NCBI RefSeq assembly: GCF_030687575.1
Contig: NZ_CP117439.1
Coordinates: forward strand, 868,001 to 932,000
Source: Pseudomonas sp. FP2309
GTDB lineage: Bacteria > Pseudomonadota > Gammaproteobacteria > Pseudomonadales > Pseudomonadaceae
Length of the DNA: 64,000 nucleotides
Direction of reading: 5' to 3'
Below, one piece after another: positions 26,765 through 36,588 of the stretch. The notes below the pieces were generated by a model. It saw only the letters and a program-made list of their open reading frames with translations. It was not told the DNA's origin and made no database searches. The translations under genes were made by a program, and so were the position numbers. Position 1 is the stretch's first letter, and every line of letters starts with the position of its first letter.

Positions 26765-29623
26765 ATGCTTGAGCTCACTGTAGAGCAGATATCCATTGGC
26801 CAGGTGGCTGTGGATAAATCTGCTGCCTTGCACCTGCTCGCTGACAAACTGGTGGCCGATGGCCTGGTCGCCGAAGGGTATCTCAGCGGTTTGCAAGCCC
26901 GTGAAGCCCAAGGCTCGACCTTTCTCGGCCAAGGTATTGCCATCCCCCACGGCACCCCTGAAACCCGCGACCAAGTGTTCTCGACGGGCGTGCGCCTGTT
27001 GCAGTTCCCCGAGGGGGTGGACTGGGGCGACGGTCAGATCGTCTACCTGGCAATCGGCATTGCGGCCCAATCCGACGAACATTTGCGCCTGCTGCAACTG
27101 CTCACCCGTGCCCTCGGTGAGACCGACCTGGGTCAGGCCCTGCGCCGTGCCGCGACCGCCGAGGCGCTGTTGAAACTGCTGCAAGGCGCGCCACAGGAGC
27201 TGGCACTCGACGCGCAGATGATCAGCCTGGGCGTGTCCGCCGACGACTTCGAGGAATTGGTGTGGCGCGGTGCACGCCTTCTGCGTCAGGCCGACTGTGT
27301 GAGCAACGGGTTTGCCGCGGTGTTGCAGCAGGTGGACGCATTGCCCTTGGGCGATGGCCTGTGGTGGTTGCACAGTGAACAGACGGTCAAGCGCCCCGGC
27401 CTTGCGTTCGTCACACCGGACAAACCCATGCGTTACCTCGGCCAGCCACTCAATGGCCTGTTCTGCCTGGCCAGCCTGGGCGAAGCGCATCAGGCGTTGT
27501 TGGAGCGCCTGTGCGCCCTGTTGATTGAAGGCCGTGGCCAGGAACTGGGCCGCGCCACCAGCAGCCGCGCGGTGCTCGAAGTGCTCGGCGGCGAACTGCC
27601 GCCAGACTGGCCGAGCGCGCGTATCACCCTGGCCAACGCCCACGGCCTGCATGCACGGCCGGCGAAGATTCTCGCGCAATTGGCGAAAAGTTTTGACGGC
27701 GATATTCGCGTGCGCATCATTGATGGCCCGGCCGGCGCCGTGTCGGTCAAAAGCCTGAGCAAGTTGCTCAGCCTGGGCGCGCGTCGCGGCCAGGTGCTGG
27801 AGTTTATCGCCGAGCCAACGATTGCCGGTGATGCACTGCCCGCGCTGCTGGCGTCGGTAGAAGAGGGGTTGGGCGAAGAAGTCGAGCCGCTGCCGACCGC
27901 AGCGGCCCAGCCCGAGGTGCTCGATACCGAGCCGGTACTCAGCGCGCCGCCGGCCGGCAGCCAGGTGCAGGCCATCGCCGCCGCGCCGGGCATTGCCATC
28001 GGCCCTGCGCACATCCAGGTCCAGCACGTCTTCGACTACCCCCTGCGCGGTGAGTCCTCGGCCACCGAGCGCCAGCGCCTGCAAGCTGCCCTGGCAGATG
28101 TGCGCCGGGATATCCAGGGCCTGATCGAGCGCAATCCGGCCAAGGCGATCCGCGAGATTTTCATCACCCACCAGGAAATGCTCGACGACCCGGAACTGAC
28201 CGACGACGTCGACACCCGCCTCAAGCAAGGCGAAAGCGCCGAAGCGGCGTGGATGAGCGTGATCGAAGCCGCCGCCAAACAGCAGGAGTCGTTGCAGGAT
28301 GCGTTGCTCGCCGAGCGTGCCGCCGACCTGCGTGATGTCGGTCGTCGTGTGCTGGCGCAACTGTGCGGCGTCGAAAGCGCCCAGGAGCCCAGCGAGCCTT
28401 ACATCCTGGTGATGGACGAAGTCGGTCCGTCCGACGTCGCCCGCCTCGACCCGGCGCGTGTCGCCGGCATCCTCACCGCCCGTGGCGGCGCCACCGCACA
28501 CAGCGCCATTGTTGCGCGTGCCCTGGGTATCCCTGCGCTGGTGGGTGCCGGTTCGGCAGTATTGCTGCTGGCCTCGGGTACACCCTTGCTGCTCGATGGC
28601 CAGCGCGGCCGCCTGCATGTGGACCCCGATGCCGCGACCCTGCAACGCGCCACCGTCGAGCGCGACACCCGCGAACAACGCCTGCAGGCCGCGTCCGCGC
28701 AACGCCACGAACCGGCCCTGACCCGTGACGGTCACGCCGTGGAAGTGTTCGCCAACATCGGCGAAAGCGCCGGTGTGGCCGGTGCGGTGGAGCAGGGCGC
28801 CGAAGGCATCGGCTTGCTGCGTACCGAACTGATTTTCATGGCCCACCCCCAGGCCCCGGACGAAGCCACCCAGGAAGCCGAATACCGCCGCGTCCTCGAC
28901 GGCCTCGGCGGGCGTCCGCTGGTGGTGCGGACCCTCGACGTGGGCGGCGATAAACCCTTGCCGTACTGGCCGATTGCCGAGGAAGAAAACCCCTTCCTCG
29001 GCGTGCGCGGCATTCGCCTGACCTTGCAACGCCCGCAGATCATGGAAGCCCAACTGCGCGCGCTGCTGCGTTCGGCGGACAACCGCCCGCTGCGCATCAT
29101 GTTCCCCATGGTCGGCAGCGTGGAGGAGTGGCGCGCGGCCCGGGACATGACCGAGCGCCTGCGCCTGGAAATTCCGGTGGCTGACCTGCAACTGGGGATC
29201 ATGATCGAAGTGCCTTCGGCCGCGCTGCTGGCGCCGGTGCTGGCCAGGGAAGTCGACTTCTTCAGCGTCGGTACCAACGACCTGACCCAGTACACCCTGG
29301 CCATCGACCGTGGTCACCCGACCCTGTCGGCCCAGGCCGACGGCCTGCACCCGGCGGTATTGCAACTGATCGACATCACCGTGCGCGCGGCCCATGCCCA
29401 TGGCAAATGGGTTGGTGTGTGCGGCGAGCTGGCGGCGGACCCGTTGGCGGTGCCGGTGCTGGTCGGCCTGGGTGTGGATGAGTTGAGCGTGTCGGCCCGC
29501 AGCATTCCTGAAGTGAAGGCGCGGGTGCGTGAATTCAGTCTGAGCCAGGCCCAGGGCCTGGCGCAAAAAGCACTGGCGGTGGGTTCCCCCGCCGAAGTGC
29601 GTGCCCTTGTGGAGGCCTTGTAA
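26765..29623 (+). CDS. fruB: Fructose PTS multiphosphoryl transfer protein FruB (EIIA-HPr-EI)
   Basis: A 952-residue fusion carrying the whole soluble phosphorelay from PEP to the fructose permease. Domain order is EIIA-Fru (residues 1-145, active His62 in IAIPHGTPE), HPr (about 280-370, active His296 in HGLHARPA) and enzyme I (about 395-952, active His579 in GGATAHSAIV, PEP-binding region ending with the CGELAADP block). About 130 residues between EIIA and HPr form a second module of a type found in DTP-like proteins. AGGAG precedes the ATG. It is the first gene of fruBKA; fruK begins at the next base after its stop. Confidence 0.95.
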   Translation: MLELTVEQISIGQVAVDKSAALHLLADKLVADGLVAEGYLSGLQAREAQGSTFLGQGIAIPHGTPETRDQVFSTGVRLLQFPEGVDWGDGQIVYLAIGIAAQSDEHLRLLQLLTRALGETDLGQALRRAATAEALLKLLQGAPQELALDAQMISLGVSADDFEELVWRGARLLRQADCVSNGFAAVLQQVDALPLGDGLWWLHSEQTVKRPGLAFVTPDKPMRYLGQPLNGLFCLASLGEAHQALLERLCALLIEGRGQELGRATSSRAVLEVLGGELPPDWPSARITLANAHGLHARPAKILAQLAKSFDGDIRVRIIDGPAGAVSVKSLSKLLSLGARRGQVLEFIAEPTIAGDALPALLASVEEGLGEEVEPLPTAAAQPEVLDTEPVLSAPPAGSQVQAIAAAPGIAIGPAHIQVQHVFDYPLRGESSATERQRLQAALADVRRDIQGLIERNPAKAIREIFITHQEMLDDPELTDDVDTRLKQGESAEAAWMSVIEAAAKQQESLQDALLAERAADLRDVGRRVLAQLCGVESAQEPSEPYILVMDEVGPSDVARLDPARVAGILTARGGATAHSAIVARALGIPALVGAGSAVLLLASGTPLLLDGQRGRLHVDPDAATLQRATVERDTREQRLQAASAQRHEPALTRDGHAVEVFANIGESAGVAGAVEQGAEGIGLLRTELIFMAHPQAPDEATQEAEYRRVLDGLGGRPLVVRTLDVGGDKPLPYWPIAEEENPFLGVRGIRLTLQRPQIMEAQLRALLRSADNRPLRIMFPMVGSVEEWRAARDMTERLRLEIPVADLQLGIMIEVPSAALLAPVLAREVDFFSVGTNDLTQYTLAIDRGHPTLSAQADGLHPAVLQLIDITVRAAHAHGKWVGVCGELAADPLAVPVLVGLGVDELSVSARSIPEVKARVREFSLSQAQGLAQKALAVGSPAEVRALVEAL

Positions 29624-30544
29624 ATGGCAAGGATTCTGACCCTGACGCTGAACCCGGCGTTGGACCTCACGGTACGTCTGGCGCACCTGCAACTGGGTGA
29701 AGTCAACCGTAGCGAAACCTTGCTGACCCATGCCGCGGGCAAAGGCGTGAACGTGGCGCAGGTCTTGGCGGACCTGGGCCATCAGGTGAGCGTGGGTGGT
29801 TTTCTGGGTGAGGCGAACCCCGAAGCGTTCGACGCGCTCATCGCCAGTCGCGGGTTTGGCGACGCGTTTATTCGTGTCCCCGGTGAAACCCGCAGCAATA
29901 TCAAGATCGCCGAGCAGGACGGGCGCATCACCGACATCAATGCGCCGGGGCCGCTGGTGAGTGAGGCGGCGCAGGCACAGTTGCTCGAATCGCTCGCTGG
30001 CATCGCTGCCGAGTTCGATGCAGTGGTGGTGGCCGGCAGCCTGCCGCGCGGCGTCAGCCCGCAATGGTTCCAGGCACTGCTGCAGACCCTGAAAAGCCTT
30101 GGCCTGAAGGTCGCTCTGGACACCAGCGGCGAAGCGCTGCGCGCCGGGTTGAAGGCGGGCCCATGGATGGTCAAACCCAACACTGAAGAACTGGCCGAAG
30201 CGCTGCATAACGCCACCGACGCCATCAGCCAACTGCATCAACAGGGCGTGGAACATGTGGTGGTCTCCGACGGGGCGGCCGGCGTGAGCTGGTACAGCCC
30301 AGGTGCAACCCTGCATGCCACGCCGCCAAAGGTGACGGTGGCCAGCACTGTCGGCGCCGGTGACTCGTTGCTGGCCGGCATGCTCCACGGCCTGCTCAGC
30401 GGCGAAGCACCCGAACAGACCCTGCGCCGCGCGACTGCGATTGCGGCGATGGCGGTCACGCAGATCGGTTTTGGTATCAGCGATGACGCGCAGTTGGCGC
30501 GTCTCGAAAGCGGCGTCGCTGTGCGCACGCTGACCGAACAATAA
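29624..30544 (+). CDS. fruK: 1-phosphofructokinase FruK
   Basis: A 306-residue PfkB-family kinase that converts fructose-1-phosphate to fructose-1,6-bisphosphate. Family blocks are LTLNPALDLTV at the N terminus, GKGVNVAQVLADLG, and the C-terminal TVGAGDSLLAGML with the catalytic Asp. It starts immediately after the fruB stop and ends 11 bases before fruA, so it lies in the middle of the fructose operon. Confidence 0.95.
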   Translation: MARILTLTLNPALDLTVRLAHLQLGEVNRSETLLTHAAGKGVNVAQVLADLGHQVSVGGFLGEANPEAFDALIASRGFGDAFIRVPGETRSNIKIAEQDGRITDINAPGPLVSEAAQAQLLESLAGIAAEFDAVVVAGSLPRGVSPQWFQALLQTLKSLGLKVALDTSGEALRAGLKAGPWMVKPNTEELAEALHNATDAISQLHQQGVEHVVVSDGAAGVSWYSPGATLHATPPKVTVASTVGAGDSLLAGMLHGLLSGEAPEQTLRRATAIAAMAVTQIGFGISDDAQLARLESGVAVRTLTEQ

Positions 30545-30555
30545 GAGGGATTGTG

Positions 30556-32271
30556 ATGAAGTTAGCCATTGTTACTGCCTGCCCCAACGGCATGGTCACC
30601 AGTGTGCTGTGCGCCCGCTTGTTGGACGCCGCCGCGCAACGCCAGGGCTGGAGCACCAGCGTCGAAGTGGTGGACGTGCAGCATCCCGAGCGTGCGTTGT
30701 CCCAAGCGACCCTCGAGGCCGCCGAGTGGGTATTGCTGGTGAGCAGCACCCCGGTGGACATGCAGCGTTTTGTCGGCAAACGCGTGTTCCAGAGCACCCC
30801 GGCCGTGGCGCTGGCGGATGTCGAAGCGATCTTGCGCCGGGGCGCCGAAGAGGCCCAGGTGTATGTGGCCAGCCAAGCCCCGCTGGCGACAAAAAATGCC
30901 CCGCGTATCGTGGCGATCACGGCCTGCCCGACCGGCGTCGCCCACACGTTCATGGCGGCCGAAGCCTTGCAACAAACCGCCAAGCGCCTGGGTTACGACT
31001 TGCAGGTCGAGACCCAAGGCTCGGTAGGCGCCCGTACACCATTGAGTCCCGAGGCCATTGCCAACGCGGATGTGGTGTTGCTGGCCGCCGATATCGAAGT
31101 GGCCACTGAGCGCTTCGCCGGCAAGAAGATTTACCGCTGCGGTACTGGCGTTGCGCTCAAGCAGTCCGAGGCGACCCTCAACAAAGCCCTGGCCGAAGGG
31201 GCGGTGGAAAGCGCCGCCAGCGGTGCCGTGGCCAAGCCAGAAAAAACCGGTGTGTACAAACACCTGCTCACCGGGGTGTCGTTCATGCTGCCGATGGTGG
31301 TGGCGGGCGGGCTGTTGATCGCCTTGTCGTTTGCGTTCGGTATTCATGCATTTGAACAGCAAGGCACGTTGGCGGCCGCGTTGAAATCTGTCGGCAACAG
31401 CGCCTTTACGTTGATGGTGCCGCTGCTGGCGGGTTATATCGCGTACTCGATTGCCGACCGCCCCGGCATCGCGCCGGGCATGATCGGCGGCCTGTTGGCC
31501 GGCACCTTGGGCGCGGGGTTCATCGGCGGTATCTTTGCCGGTTTCCTGGCTGGCTACGCCGTCAAGTTGATCACCCGCGCGGTGCGTTTGCCGCAAAGCA
31601 TGGAGGCGCTTAAGCCGATCCTGATCATCCCGTTGCTGGCGAGCCTGTTCACCGGCCTGGCGATGATCTACCTGGTCGGCCCGCCTGTGGCGCGCATGCT
31701 CACCGGGCTGACCGACTTTCTCAGCACCATGGGCACCACCAACGCGGTGCTGCTGGGCATCCTGCTGGGCGGCATGATGTGTGTGGACCTGGGCGGGCCG
31801 ATCAACAAGGCGGCCTATGCGTTTTCGGTGGGGTTGCTGGCAGCCTCCAGCGGCGCGCCGATGGCTGCGACCATGGCCGCCGGCATGGTGCCGCCGATCG
31901 GCATGGGCATCGCCACGTTCCTGGCGCGGCGTAAGTTTGCCCAGACCGAGCGCGAAGCCGGCAAGGCCGCGATGATTCTCGGGCTGTGCTTTATTTCCGA
32001 AGGCGCGATCCCGTTCGCCGCCAAAGACCCGTTGCGCGTGATCCCGGCCTGCATCGCCGGTGGCGCGTTGACCGGCGCCTTGTCGATGTACTTCGGCTGC
32101 GTCCTGGCGGCGCCCCATGGCGGCCTGTTTGTGTTGGTGATTCCGAATGCGATCAACCATGCGCTGTTGTATTTGCTGGCGATTGTGGCCGGCAGTCTGG
32201 TGACCGGTTTGGTCTATGCGCTGATCAAGCGGCCGGAGGCTGTGGACCTGGCTGTCGCACCGGTGTCATAA
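30556..32271 (+). CDS. fruA: Fructose PTS permease FruA (EIIB'BC)
   Basis: A 571-residue permease that takes up fructose and phosphorylates it at C1. Residues 1-100 are a first EIIB-like domain (ACPNGMVTSV), about 115-215 the active EIIB with the phospho-Cys in ITACPTGVAHT, and 230-560 the polytopic EIIC domain with about eight to ten membrane segments (GGPINKAAYAFS is a family block). The ATG at 30556 is preferred over the GTG at 30553. It is the last gene of the fru operon. Confidence 0.95.
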   Translation: MKLAIVTACPNGMVTSVLCARLLDAAAQRQGWSTSVEVVDVQHPERALSQATLEAAEWVLLVSSTPVDMQRFVGKRVFQSTPAVALADVEAILRRGAEEAQVYVASQAPLATKNAPRIVAITACPTGVAHTFMAAEALQQTAKRLGYDLQVETQGSVGARTPLSPEAIANADVVLLAADIEVATERFAGKKIYRCGTGVALKQSEATLNKALAEGAVESAASGAVAKPEKTGVYKHLLTGVSFMLPMVVAGGLLIALSFAFGIHAFEQQGTLAAALKSVGNSAFTLMVPLLAGYIAYSIADRPGIAPGMIGGLLAGTLGAGFIGGIFAGFLAGYAVKLITRAVRLPQSMEALKPILIIPLLASLFTGLAMIYLVGPPVARMLTGLTDFLSTMGTTNAVLLGILLGGMMCVDLGGPINKAAYAFSVGLLAASSGAPMAATMAAGMVPPIGMGIATFLARRKFAQTEREAGKAAMILGLCFISEGAIPFAAKDPLRVIPACIAGGALTGALSMYFGCVLAAPHGGLFVLVIPNAINHALLYLLAIVAGSLVTGLVYALIKRPEAVDLAVAPVS

Positions 32272-32314
32272 GCGCATGCTGTAGTGCCCTTTTGATGCTT
32301 GAGAGGGCACCTGC

Positions 32315-33856
32315 ATGAGCCACTTCGATCCTGGCCGTCGCCGTGTGATGCAAGTCGTCGGCGCCGGCCTGTTACTGCCGGGCCTGGCCCCGGCGGTGAT
32401 CGCGTCGGTCAAGGACCGGCCGCAACTCACCGATGGCGTGCAATCGGGCGACCTGCTGGGCGACCGCGCCATGGTCTGGAGCCGCAGCGACCGCCCCGCG
32501 CGGATGGTGGTGGAGTGGGACACGCGTAGCGTGTTCAGCAACCCACGTCGATTCGTCTCGCCGTTGGCCGACGCCCGCAGCGACTTCACCGCCCGCGTCG
32601 AGCTCAGCGGCCTGCCCGCCGACCAGGCGATCTTTTACCGCGTGCATTTCGAAGACGCCCAGACCGGCATCGCCAGCGAACCCTGGTTCGGGCACTTGCG
32701 CAGTGTGCCGCAGCAACGCCGCGACATTCGTTTTGTGTGGAGCGGCGACACCGTCGGCCAAGGTTTTGGCATCAACCCGGACATCGGTGGCATGCGCATC
32801 TATGAAGCCATGCGCCTGCGCCTGCCGGACTTCTTTATCCATAGCGGCGACACCATCTACGCCGACGGCCCGGTACCGGCGCAGCTTGCCACCGAAGGCG
32901 GGCGCATCTGGCGCAATATCACCACCGAGGCCAAGAGCAAGGTCGCGGAAACCCTCGATGAGTATCGCGGCAATTACCGCTACAACCTGCTGGATGAAAA
33001 CGTGCGTCGCTTCAATGCCCAAGTGCCGCAGATCTGGCAGTGGGACGACCATGAAGTGGTGAATAACTGGTCGCCGAGCAAGCAGCTCGATGAGCGTTAC
33101 CAGACCCAAGACATCAATGCCTTGGTCGGCCGCGCACGCCAGGCCTGGCTCGAATATGCACCGATGCGCTTGCAGCGAGCCGACGGCGGCGGGCGGATTT
33201 ATCGCAAGCTCAGTTACGGCCCGTTGCTGGACGTATTCGTGCTCGACATGCGCAGCTATCGCGGCGGCAATGACGACAATCTGGGCGGCGCCAAACCCTT
33301 CCTGGGGCGTGAGCAACTGGACTGGCTCAAGCGCGAACTCGCGGGCTCGAAAGCGCAATGGAAGGTCATCGCTGCCGACATGCCCATCGGCCTGGGCGTG
33401 CCCGACGGCGAGGTGAGCCCCGGTGTGGCGCGTTGGGAGGCCATTGCCAACAACGACCCCGGCGCGCCGCAAGGTCGCGAGTTGGAAATGGCCGAGCTGC
33501 TGAGCTTTTTAAGGGCGCAACAGGTGCGCAACCACGTGTGGCTGACGGCGGATGTGCACTACTGCGCCGCGCATCACTACCACCCTGACCGTGCAGCCTT
33601 CCAGGATTTCGAACCGTTCTGGGAATTCGTCGCCGGGCCGCTGAATGCGGGAAGCTTCGGGCCCAATGCGCTGGACAAAACCTTTGGCCCTGAAGTGGTG
33701 TTCGAGAAGGCACCGCCGGCGCAGAACACCTCGCCGTTTGCCGGGTTTCAGTTTTTTGGTGAGGTGAACATTGATGGGCAGACGGCGGAGTTGAGCGTGA
33801 TCTTGCGCGACCTGGATGGGGTCTCCGTGTTCGAGCAAAAACTACAGCCGGTCTGA
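32315..33856 (+). CDS. Alkaline phosphatase D (PhoD-like phosphodiesterase)
   Basis: A 513-residue metallophosphatase. The N terminus has a twin-arginine signal (RRRVMQVVGAG, residues 8-18), so it should be exported folded by the Tat system. The catalytic domain shows VWSGDTVGQGFG, FFIHSGDTIYADGP, IWQWDDHEV and a late VWLTADVHYCAAHHY block, which supply Asp, Asn and His metal ligands of the PhoD family (Ca and Fe dependent in characterised members). It has AGAGGG upstream. Its 3' end faces the PepSY reductase gene, with a REP-like hairpin between. Confidence 0.87.
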   Translation: MSHFDPGRRRVMQVVGAGLLLPGLAPAVIASVKDRPQLTDGVQSGDLLGDRAMVWSRSDRPARMVVEWDTRSVFSNPRRFVSPLADARSDFTARVELSGLPADQAIFYRVHFEDAQTGIASEPWFGHLRSVPQQRRDIRFVWSGDTVGQGFGINPDIGGMRIYEAMRLRLPDFFIHSGDTIYADGPVPAQLATEGGRIWRNITTEAKSKVAETLDEYRGNYRYNLLDENVRRFNAQVPQIWQWDDHEVVNNWSPSKQLDERYQTQDINALVGRARQAWLEYAPMRLQRADGGGRIYRKLSYGPLLDVFVLDMRSYRGGNDDNLGGAKPFLGREQLDWLKRELAGSKAQWKVIAADMPIGLGVPDGEVSPGVARWEAIANNDPGAPQGRELEMAELLSFLRAQQVRNHVWLTADVHYCAAHHYHPDRAAFQDFEPFWEFVAGPLNAGSFGPNALDKTFGPEVVFEKAPPAQNTSPFAGFQFFGEVNIDGQTAELSVILRDLDGVSVFEQKLQPV

Positions 33857-33867
33857 TTTGGCAGGGG

Positions 33868-33895
33868 GCTGTGGGAGCAGGTCCGCTCCCACAGC
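33868..33895. repeat. REP-like palindrome
   Basis: Perfect 11-bp stem (GCTGTGGGAGC / GCTCCCACAGC, loop AGGTCC) between the convergent phosphatase and reductase genes, of the pseudomonad 'TGTGGGAGC' REP type. Confidence 0.75.
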
Positions 33896-33930
33896 TGGAT
33901 CGATGCTTGCTTTGACGGTTGCTCGGCGAG

Positions 33931-36456
33931 TCAGTACACATCCCGGCGATACCGGCCTTGCTCAATCAAACGCTCCACCGTCTCAGTGCCCAGCACTTCA
34001 TGCAGCACCTGATCCACACCGGCCGCCATCCCTTGCAGGCTCCCGCACACATAAATCGCCGCGCCATCGGCCAGCCATTTACGCAGGACGTTGGCCGATT
34101 CGCGCAGACGATCCTGTACGTAGATTTTCTCTTCCTGGTCCCGCGAGAACGCCAGGTCCAGCAAGGCCAGATCACCGCTGGCCAGCCAGCCTTGCAGTTC
34201 GTCCTGGCACAGGTAGTCGTGGGCGATGTTGCGTTCGCCGAACAGCAGCCAGTTACGCTGCTGGCCGTCGGCAATGCGTGCCTTGAGCAAGCTGCGCAGC
34301 CCGGCGAGGCCGGTGCCGTTACCCAGCAGAATCAACGGCACCGGCGCGTCCGGCAGATGAAAACCACTGTTGCGGCGCAGGCGCAGGCTGATGCCCGAGC
34401 CGATGGCCGCGTATTCGGTGAGCCAGCCCGAACCCAGGCCCAGGCTGCCGTCGGGGTGGCGCTCCTGGCGCACGATCAGTTCCAGCGCGCCGTCGCTGGC
34501 GATCGAGGCGATGGAGTATTCGCGCATGCCGAGGGGCACCAGTGCATCCACCAGTGCCTGGGCATGCAGGCCGACCATGTGGCTGCGGTTGTCGGGTAGC
34601 TGGCGGCCGGCCAGGGCCCTGTTGAGCGGCTGGGCCAGGCCGTCGACCAGCACGCCTTCACTGCCCATCAGGCCCATGCCGTCGAGGAAGTGCTCGATGG
34701 CCTGGGGAGCATTGCGTGGCAGCACTTCGACCAGATCGCCGGCCTGCCAGGTGTGCGGCGCGGGCGCGGTCAGGCCGAGCAGGTAGACGCCAGAGCCGCT
34801 GCTGCCGGGGTTGAGCAGGCTGCGCCGGCTGAGCATCCAGTGCTCGTACTGCGCCGTGGGCCAGGCCGCGGTGGGCGCGTGGCCGGTCAGTTGGCCCAGC
34901 TGTTGCTGCCAGTGCTGCAGGGCGACGCTGTCGCCGCTGTCCACTTCCACCGGGGCGAACAACGGTGTGCCGCCTTGGTTGGTCAGCCAGAAATGCAAGC
35001 GCCGGGCAAAGCCGCAGAAGTGTGGGTACTGACGGTCACCCAGGGCCAGCACCGCGTAGTTCATGCCTTTGAGGGACAGCTCCTGCGCCAGCACGCTGCG
35101 CTCGAAACCTCGGGCGCTGTCGGGGGCCTCGCCGTCGCCGAACGTGCTCACCACAAACAGCGCGTGCTGCGACTGGCGCAGTTCGTCCTGCGTGACGTTG
35201 GCCAGCGACTGCACCTTCACCGCCAGCCCGGCCGCCTGCAATTGCCCGGCGGTTTGCCAGGCCAGTTGTTCGGCAAAACCGCTCTGGCTGGCAAAGCCGA
35301 TCAGCCAGGCCGAGGCATCGTTATGGTTGGCCGCGAGGCCGTTGCGGGCGTCGCGCACCTGGCGTTTTTTGCGGCGACGGTCCAGGTACAACAGCCAGCC
35401 GGTGATAAAGAACAGCGGCATCAGCACGGAGCTGATGGTGAGGATAATCCGCCCGATCAGGCCGAAATAGCTGCCGGTGTGCAGTGCGTAGAGGCTGGTC
35501 AGCACCTGCGCCTTGAAGCTTTTGCTGGCGTACTGCTCGTGGGATTTGACCTCACCGGTGGCCGGGTCCAGGTTGATCTGGTTCAGCGCGCGGTCATGGG
35601 GCGAGTTTTTCAGCAGGTAATAGACGGTGGCGGGCTGCCCGGCAACCGCCGGCATGCGGATGTTGTAGGCGCTCAAGCCAGGGCCAGCGTTGCTGTAGAT
35701 GCTGCTCCAGATCGCGTCATAGTTGGCCACCGGGGCCGGGCCTGCGGGCGGCGGGCCGCGCTTGCGCATGCGCTCGTTTTGCGGCGCATCGGACAGCAGT
35801 TTGGTCAGGCCCCGGCTGTACCAATCGTAGGACCAGGACAGGCCGGTCAGCGCTGCCAGCAGGTACGCCAGCAGGCACCAAGTGCCGAACACCGAGTGTA
35901 AATCCCAGTTGAAACTGCGGCCCTTTTTGCGCCAGTCCAGGGTCAGCCACACGCGCCAATTCGCCACTTGGCGCGGCCAGCGCAGATACAAGCCGGACAG
36001 GCAGAAGAACACCAGGATCAGCGTGCAGGCGCCGGTGATCTGCCGGCCGGTTTCGCCCATGGCGAGGAAGCGGTGCAGTTGCAGGACAAAGCCGAAGAAA
36101 TCCTGACCCACGGCGTCGCCCATATAGCGGCCGGTGTACGGGTCGAAGTAGCGCATCTGGCCACGGCGCTCACCCGGCGGCGGGGTGAAGAACACGCGCG
36201 CGGCGTTGCCGCTTTCGCTCTCCACCCACAGCATGGACACGGTCTTGCCTTCGGTGGCTTCGAGGGTGCGCACCAGTTCGGCGGGGGGCAGCACGCCGGC
36301 GTCGCGTTTTTCGACGCTCAGGACGCTGGGGTTGAGCGCGCGCAGTATTTCATCCTGAAACGAGACCGCAGCCCCGGTGATCCCCATCAAGGCCAGCACC
36401 AGCCCGGCAGTGATGCCGAAGAACCAGTGCAACTGGAACAGGGTTTTCTTGAACAC
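33931..36456 (-). CDS. PepSY-flavodoxin-FAD reductase (PiuB-like ferric-siderophore reductase)
   Basis: An 841-residue inner-membrane reductase. Residues 1-370 are a PepSY-TM module with four hydrophobic segments (the first at 10-30), a flavodoxin-like FMN domain follows (about 385-520, from [16 protein letters not shown]), and a cytochrome P450 reductase-like FAD/NADPH domain ends the protein (about 560-841, with [16 protein letters not shown] and a final RRDVY). It should move electrons from NADPH across the membrane to reduce siderophore-bound iron. It lies directly downstream of the TonB receptor on the same strand, behind a terminator. It was probably named piuB in part of the literature. 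Confidence 0.85.
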   Translation of the reverse strand: MFKKTLFQLHWFFGITAGLVLALMGITGAAVSFQDEILRALNPSVLSVEKRDAGVLPPAELVRTLEATEGKTVSMLWVESESGNAARVFFTPPPGERRGQMRYFDPYTGRYMGDAVGQDFFGFVLQLHRFLAMGETGRQITGACTLILVFFCLSGLYLRWPRQVANWRVWLTLDWRKKGRSFNWDLHSVFGTWCLLAYLLAALTGLSWSYDWYSRGLTKLLSDAPQNERMRKRGPPPAGPAPVANYDAIWSSIYSNAGPGLSAYNIRMPAVAGQPATVYYLLKNSPHDRALNQINLDPATGEVKSHEQYASKSFKAQVLTSLYALHTGSYFGLIGRIILTISSVLMPLFFITGWLLYLDRRRKKRQVRDARNGLAANHNDASAWLIGFASQSGFAEQLAWQTAGQLQAAGLAVKVQSLANVTQDELRQSQHALFVVSTFGDGEAPDSARGFERSVLAQELSLKGMNYAVLALGDRQYPHFCGFARRLHFWLTNQGGTPLFAPVEVDSGDSVALQHWQQQLGQLTGHAPTAAWPTAQYEHWMLSRRSLLNPGSSGSGVYLLGLTAPAPHTWQAGDLVEVLPRNAPQAIEHFLDGMGLMGSEGVLVDGLAQPLNRALAGRQLPDNRSHMVGLHAQALVDALVPLGMREYSIASIASDGALELIVRQERHPDGSLGLGSGWLTEYAAIGSGISLRLRRNSGFHLPDAPVPLILLGNGTGLAGLRSLLKARIADGQQRNWLLFGERNIAHDYLCQDELQGWLASGDLALLDLAFSRDQEEKIYVQDRLRESANVLRKWLADGAAIYVCGSLQGMAAGVDQVLHEVLGTETVERLIEQGRYRRDVY

Positions 36457-36540
36457 GTCTGACCGCCTCGTCTATCCGGGTATGTAGGGCACGGCGCGCA
36501 TTATGCCGTGGCTTGTCGAGAAACCTTCTTTTTTACACGC

Positions 36541-36574
36541 AAAAGCCCCACGCATCCGATGCGTGGGGCTTTTG
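36541..36574. terminator. Bidirectional terminator after the TonB receptor
   Basis: Perfect GC stem (AAAAGCCCCACGCATC / GATGCGTGGGGCTTTT) flanked by A and T runs on either side. Confidence 0.85.
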
Positions 36575-36588
36575 GCTGCGGCTGTTGG

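Noticed and set aside
26705..30541. A 1278-codon open frame on the minus strand across fruB and fruK
   Set aside because: It is fully antisense to a clearly coding operon. Its composition (many His, Gln, Arg, Ala) is that of a high-GC mirror frame, and it has no ribosome site or domain.
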